Under the pieces are notes generated by a model that was not told the origin of the DNA, searched no databases, and was given only the letters and a program-made list of their open reading frames with translations. Positions 62,247 to 64,000 of a DNA stretch of 64,000 bases are shown one piece after another. The DNA is from DASXQK01 sp963724385 (lineage in GTDB: Bacteria > Pseudomonadota > Alphaproteobacteria > Dongiales > Dongiaceae), in assembly GCA_963724385.1 (NCBI GenBank), contig CAVRUJ010000001.1, positions 1,860,001 to 1,924,000 on the forward strand, given 5' to 3'. Every line of letters begins with the position of its first letter. The stretch's first letter is position 1. Both the position numbers and the translations under genes were made by a program.

Positions 62247-63191
62247 ATGGCCTTCCCGACCAACACCTTCTCCACCTTTGCCGCCATCGGCATGCGCGAA
62301 GACCTCAAGGATTTCATCAGCAATATTTCTCCCACCGACTGCCCCTTCACCAATGCCATGGGCAAGGCGAAGGCGGAGAACACATTCTTCGAATGGCAGA
62401 CCGACGCGCTGGCGGCACCCAACACCGGCAACGCCCAGATCGAAGGCGACGACACCTCGATCGCCGCCGTCACGCCCACGGTGCGCGTGGGCAACCGGAC
62501 CCAGATCTCCAACGCTTCCGTCGTGCTGTCGCGCACGGAGGAGACGGTCAAAAAGGCCGGCAGGTCTTCCGAGCTCTCCTACCAGATCGTCAAGAAGACC
62601 AAGGAGCTGAAGCGCGACATGGAGGCGATCCTGACCGGCAACCAGGCCTCCTCGGCGGGCAGCACCACGACCGCGCGCACGACCGGGAGCCTCGAAGGCT
62701 GGATCAAGACCAACAGCTCGCGCGGGGCGGGCGGCGCCAGCGGCGGCTTCTCCGCCGGGGTTGTCTCGGCCGCGACCGACGGGACGCAACGGGCCTTCAA
62801 CGAAAGCCTGCTGAAGACGGTGGCGCAGCAGGTCTACAGCGCGGGCGGCGACGCCGACACCCTGATGGTGGGGCCGGCCCAGAAGCAGGTCGTCTCGACC
62901 TTCACCGGCAACGTCAACCGCATGCAGGACACTTCCAAGGGCACCTTGGCGACCGCGATCAAGGTCTATGAAAGCGATTTCGGCGACCTGAAGCTGGTCA
63001 CCAACCGCTTCCAGCGCAACCGCACCGCCTTCGTCCTGCAGTCGGACATGTGGCAGCTCGCCTGGCTCGACCCGATCCGGATCGAGGACCTGGCCAAGAC
63101 CGGCGACAGCATGAAGAAGCTGCTGGTGGGCGAATACGGCCTGCTCGCGCGCAACGAGGCGGCCTCGGGCGTGATCGCCGACCTGTCGTAA
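62247..63191 (+). CDS. phage major capsid protein (SU10/DUF5309 family)
   Basis: A 314-residue protein starting 3 bases after the scaffold gene stop. The N-terminal block DLKDFISNISPTDCPFTNAMG, FFEWQTDALAAP, then RVGNRTQISNASVVLSRTEE matches the DUF5309 (phage SU10 major capsid) family, which has an HK97-type fold. MEAILTGNQASSAG and DTLMVGPAQKQVVSTF continue it. It forms the icosahedral shell. Confidence 0.85.
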   Translation: MAFPTNTFSTFAAIGMREDLKDFISNISPTDCPFTNAMGKAKAENTFFEWQTDALAAPNTGNAQIEGDDTSIAAVTPTVRVGNRTQISNASVVLSRTEETVKKAGRSSELSYQIVKKTKELKRDMEAILTGNQASSAGSTTTARTTGSLEGWIKTNSSRGAGGASGGFSAGVVSAATDGTQRAFNESLLKTVAQQVYSAGGDADTLMVGPAQKQVVSTFTGNVNRMQDTSKGTLATAIKVYESDFGDLKLVTNRFQRNRTAFVLQSDMWQLAWLDPIRIEDLAKTGDSMKKLLVGEYGLLARNEAASGVIADLS

Positions 63192-63226
63192 GCCGCCCTC
63201 CGTCTACGCCCCCACCTGCCACCCCC

Positions 63227-63258
63227 CTCCCTAACCCTCCCCCGCAAGGGGGGAGGGG
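63227..63258 (+). terminator. GC-rich hairpin after the major capsid gene
   Basis: In the 118-base gap after the capsid stop, a CCCTCCCCC tract (near 63234-63242) faces GGGGGAGGG (near 63248-63256) across a short GCAAG loop. No T-run follows. The flanking C-rich and G-rich text resembles dispersed intergenic repeats common in GC-rich alphaproteobacteria, so it may be a repeat element rather than a terminator. Confidence 0.45.
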
Positions 63259-63309
63259 ACCGGGAAGGAGGGGTGACGCATTCGCCACCCATTCCCAAAG
63301 GAAAATCCC

Positions 63310-63802
63310 ATGGCAACAGAACGGCAGAACGCCGACGGCTCGGTCTCGATCCTGCGGGAGCAGGACCAGCAGGACCTGTGCCGGATCGGCGGCTATGCGG
63401 GGCCCGCGGGCTCGAACATCCCGCGCTACAATTCGGGCGCGATCCTGGAATTCAACGTCGCCGGCGGCACGGACAGCGCGGGCGGCCTGCTTTCCTGGCA
63501 GAACAACCTCGGCTACGACATTCTGATTACAGCATTTCAGTTCGAACGTCACGACTATCGCGGCGGCAGCCTGCACGGCTTCCTTCGGCGCCACGGCGAC
63601 CAGTGGCACGACCTTGTCCAGCAACCTGATGAACGGCCAGGACGTGCATTCCGCCAGCGGCCAGTTCAACGGCGGGGCGCTCTCGGTCAAGGTGCCGGCC
63701 GGGAAGTGGCTCACCGGCTCGACGGCGTCGGGCGCCTCTTCCGGCCTCGTGGGCATGGCGAGCTTTGCCTTCAAGCCGCAGCTCGGGCCGGGCTCGAAGT
63801 AG
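63310..63802 (+). pseudogene. phage structural protein gene with +1 frameshift
   Basis: It starts at ATG 63310, 14-15 bases after CAAAGGA. The first 75 codons read naturally (MATERQNADGSVSILREQDQ, then NNLGYDILITA). At the TTT run 63535-63537 the sense moves to the next frame, which then reads FSSNVTTIAAAACTASFGAT, then SGTTLSSNLMNGQDVHSASG and stops at 63802. Removing one T joins the halves into a protein of about 163 residues. This is either a real one-base insertion or a sequencing error. Its position just after the capsid gene suggests a head decoration or minor structural protein; no family is recognised. Confidence 0.6.
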
Positions 63803-63811
63803 GGGCCCGCC

Positions 63812-64000
63812 ATGACCCTCAGGAACACGCCCTTCGCGCCGGCGGGGCCGAACGCGACGGTCTCGCTTTCGGCCGGGCCGACCCCGGCCGCCGTGCAGTT
63901 CGACAACATCCTGCCGCCCGCCCAGGCGCCGACGGGCAATCCCGCCCAAGCGCCGCGCCGGCGCGCCGGGACGGTGCACGTGGTCAATGCCGGGCCCGGA
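63812..64000 (+). CDS. phage protein of unknown function, 3' end outside window
   Basis: Sixty-three codons are visible from ATG 63812, 9 bases after the preceding stop. The sequence is Pro/Ala-rich with beta-type strands (ATVSLSAGPTPAAVQFDNIL) and continues beyond the window. It probably belongs to the head-completion or tail part of the module. No family is recognised from this fragment. Confidence 0.55.
   Translation, partial: MTLRNTPFAPAGPNATVSLSAGPTPAAVQFDNILPPAQAPTGNPAQAPRRRAGTVHVVNAGPG

Noticed and set aside
1..64000. tRNA, rRNA, CRISPR arrays and transposases
   Set aside because: I looked for T-loop-like GGTTCGA patterns, long clustered repeats and transposase motifs; hits were inside good coding genes or unconvincing.

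Overview
The window is GC-rich (about two thirds G+C by eye), densely coded bacterial DNA. Gene content points to an alphaproteobacterium: a DUF1127 protein, a DmeR/DmeF-type Ni/Co efflux pair, DUF1003 and DUF4189 proteins and NitT/TauT-type ABC transporters. I cannot fix the genus. I saw no rRNA, tRNA, CRISPR array or insertion sequence. No gap between called genes exceeds about 280 bases.

Left part (1-15.4 kb). A truncated DUF1501 gene is followed by a compact same-strand run: membrane fatty acid desaturase, flavin monooxygenase, short-chain dehydrogenase, glutamine-dependent asparagine synthetase and alpha/beta hydrolase (1078-7192). This looks like a small dedicated pathway making an oxidised, amidated lipid-like product, and is the best candidate here for an undescribed system. 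Two leftward saccharopine dehydrogenase genes follow (lysine/saccharopine metabolism). Then comes a glycan cluster: GT87-like membrane transferase, DUF5009/NagX-like acyltransferase, PIG-L deacetylase with a Tat/lipoprotein signal, and two more glycosyltransferases.

Middle (15.6-49 kb). This is a patchwork of single genes and short operons: an XRE regulator, a small PEP-CTERM-like exported protein, a stand-alone receiver domain, a cis-prenyltransferase, an RND efflux pair, a type I phosphodiesterase, a cupredoxin, a divergent Nramp transporter, a frameshifted metallophosphoesterase beside a phospholipase-C-like phosphoesterase, and dmeR-dmeF with a clear operator-promoter. It continues with a fused ABC permease plus ATPase, an MgtA-type Mg2+ ATPase, a polysaccharide deacetylase/GNAT pair, a quinone-oxidoreductase-like enzyme, an L,D-transpeptidase whose 3' end is duplicated in tandem, a cytochrome c, and a coupled pair of secreted proteins, one with an HExxH motif.

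Right part (49-56.4 kb). A leftward ABC importer operon (ATPase-permease-binding protein) closed by a strong terminator is divergent from a RidA-family gene and an ACMSD-like amidohydrolase, which suggests uptake and breakdown of a small aromatic or amino compound. A three-PAS histidine kinase and a receiver protein follow.

From about 56.5 kb to the end lies a phage head/packaging module: DUF5681 small-terminase-like protein, large terminase, portal, scaffold-like protein and SU10/DUF5309-type major capsid protein, then a frameshifted gene and a gene cut by the window end. No integrase or lysis gene is in view, so I cannot tell whether it is an intact prophage or a remnant.
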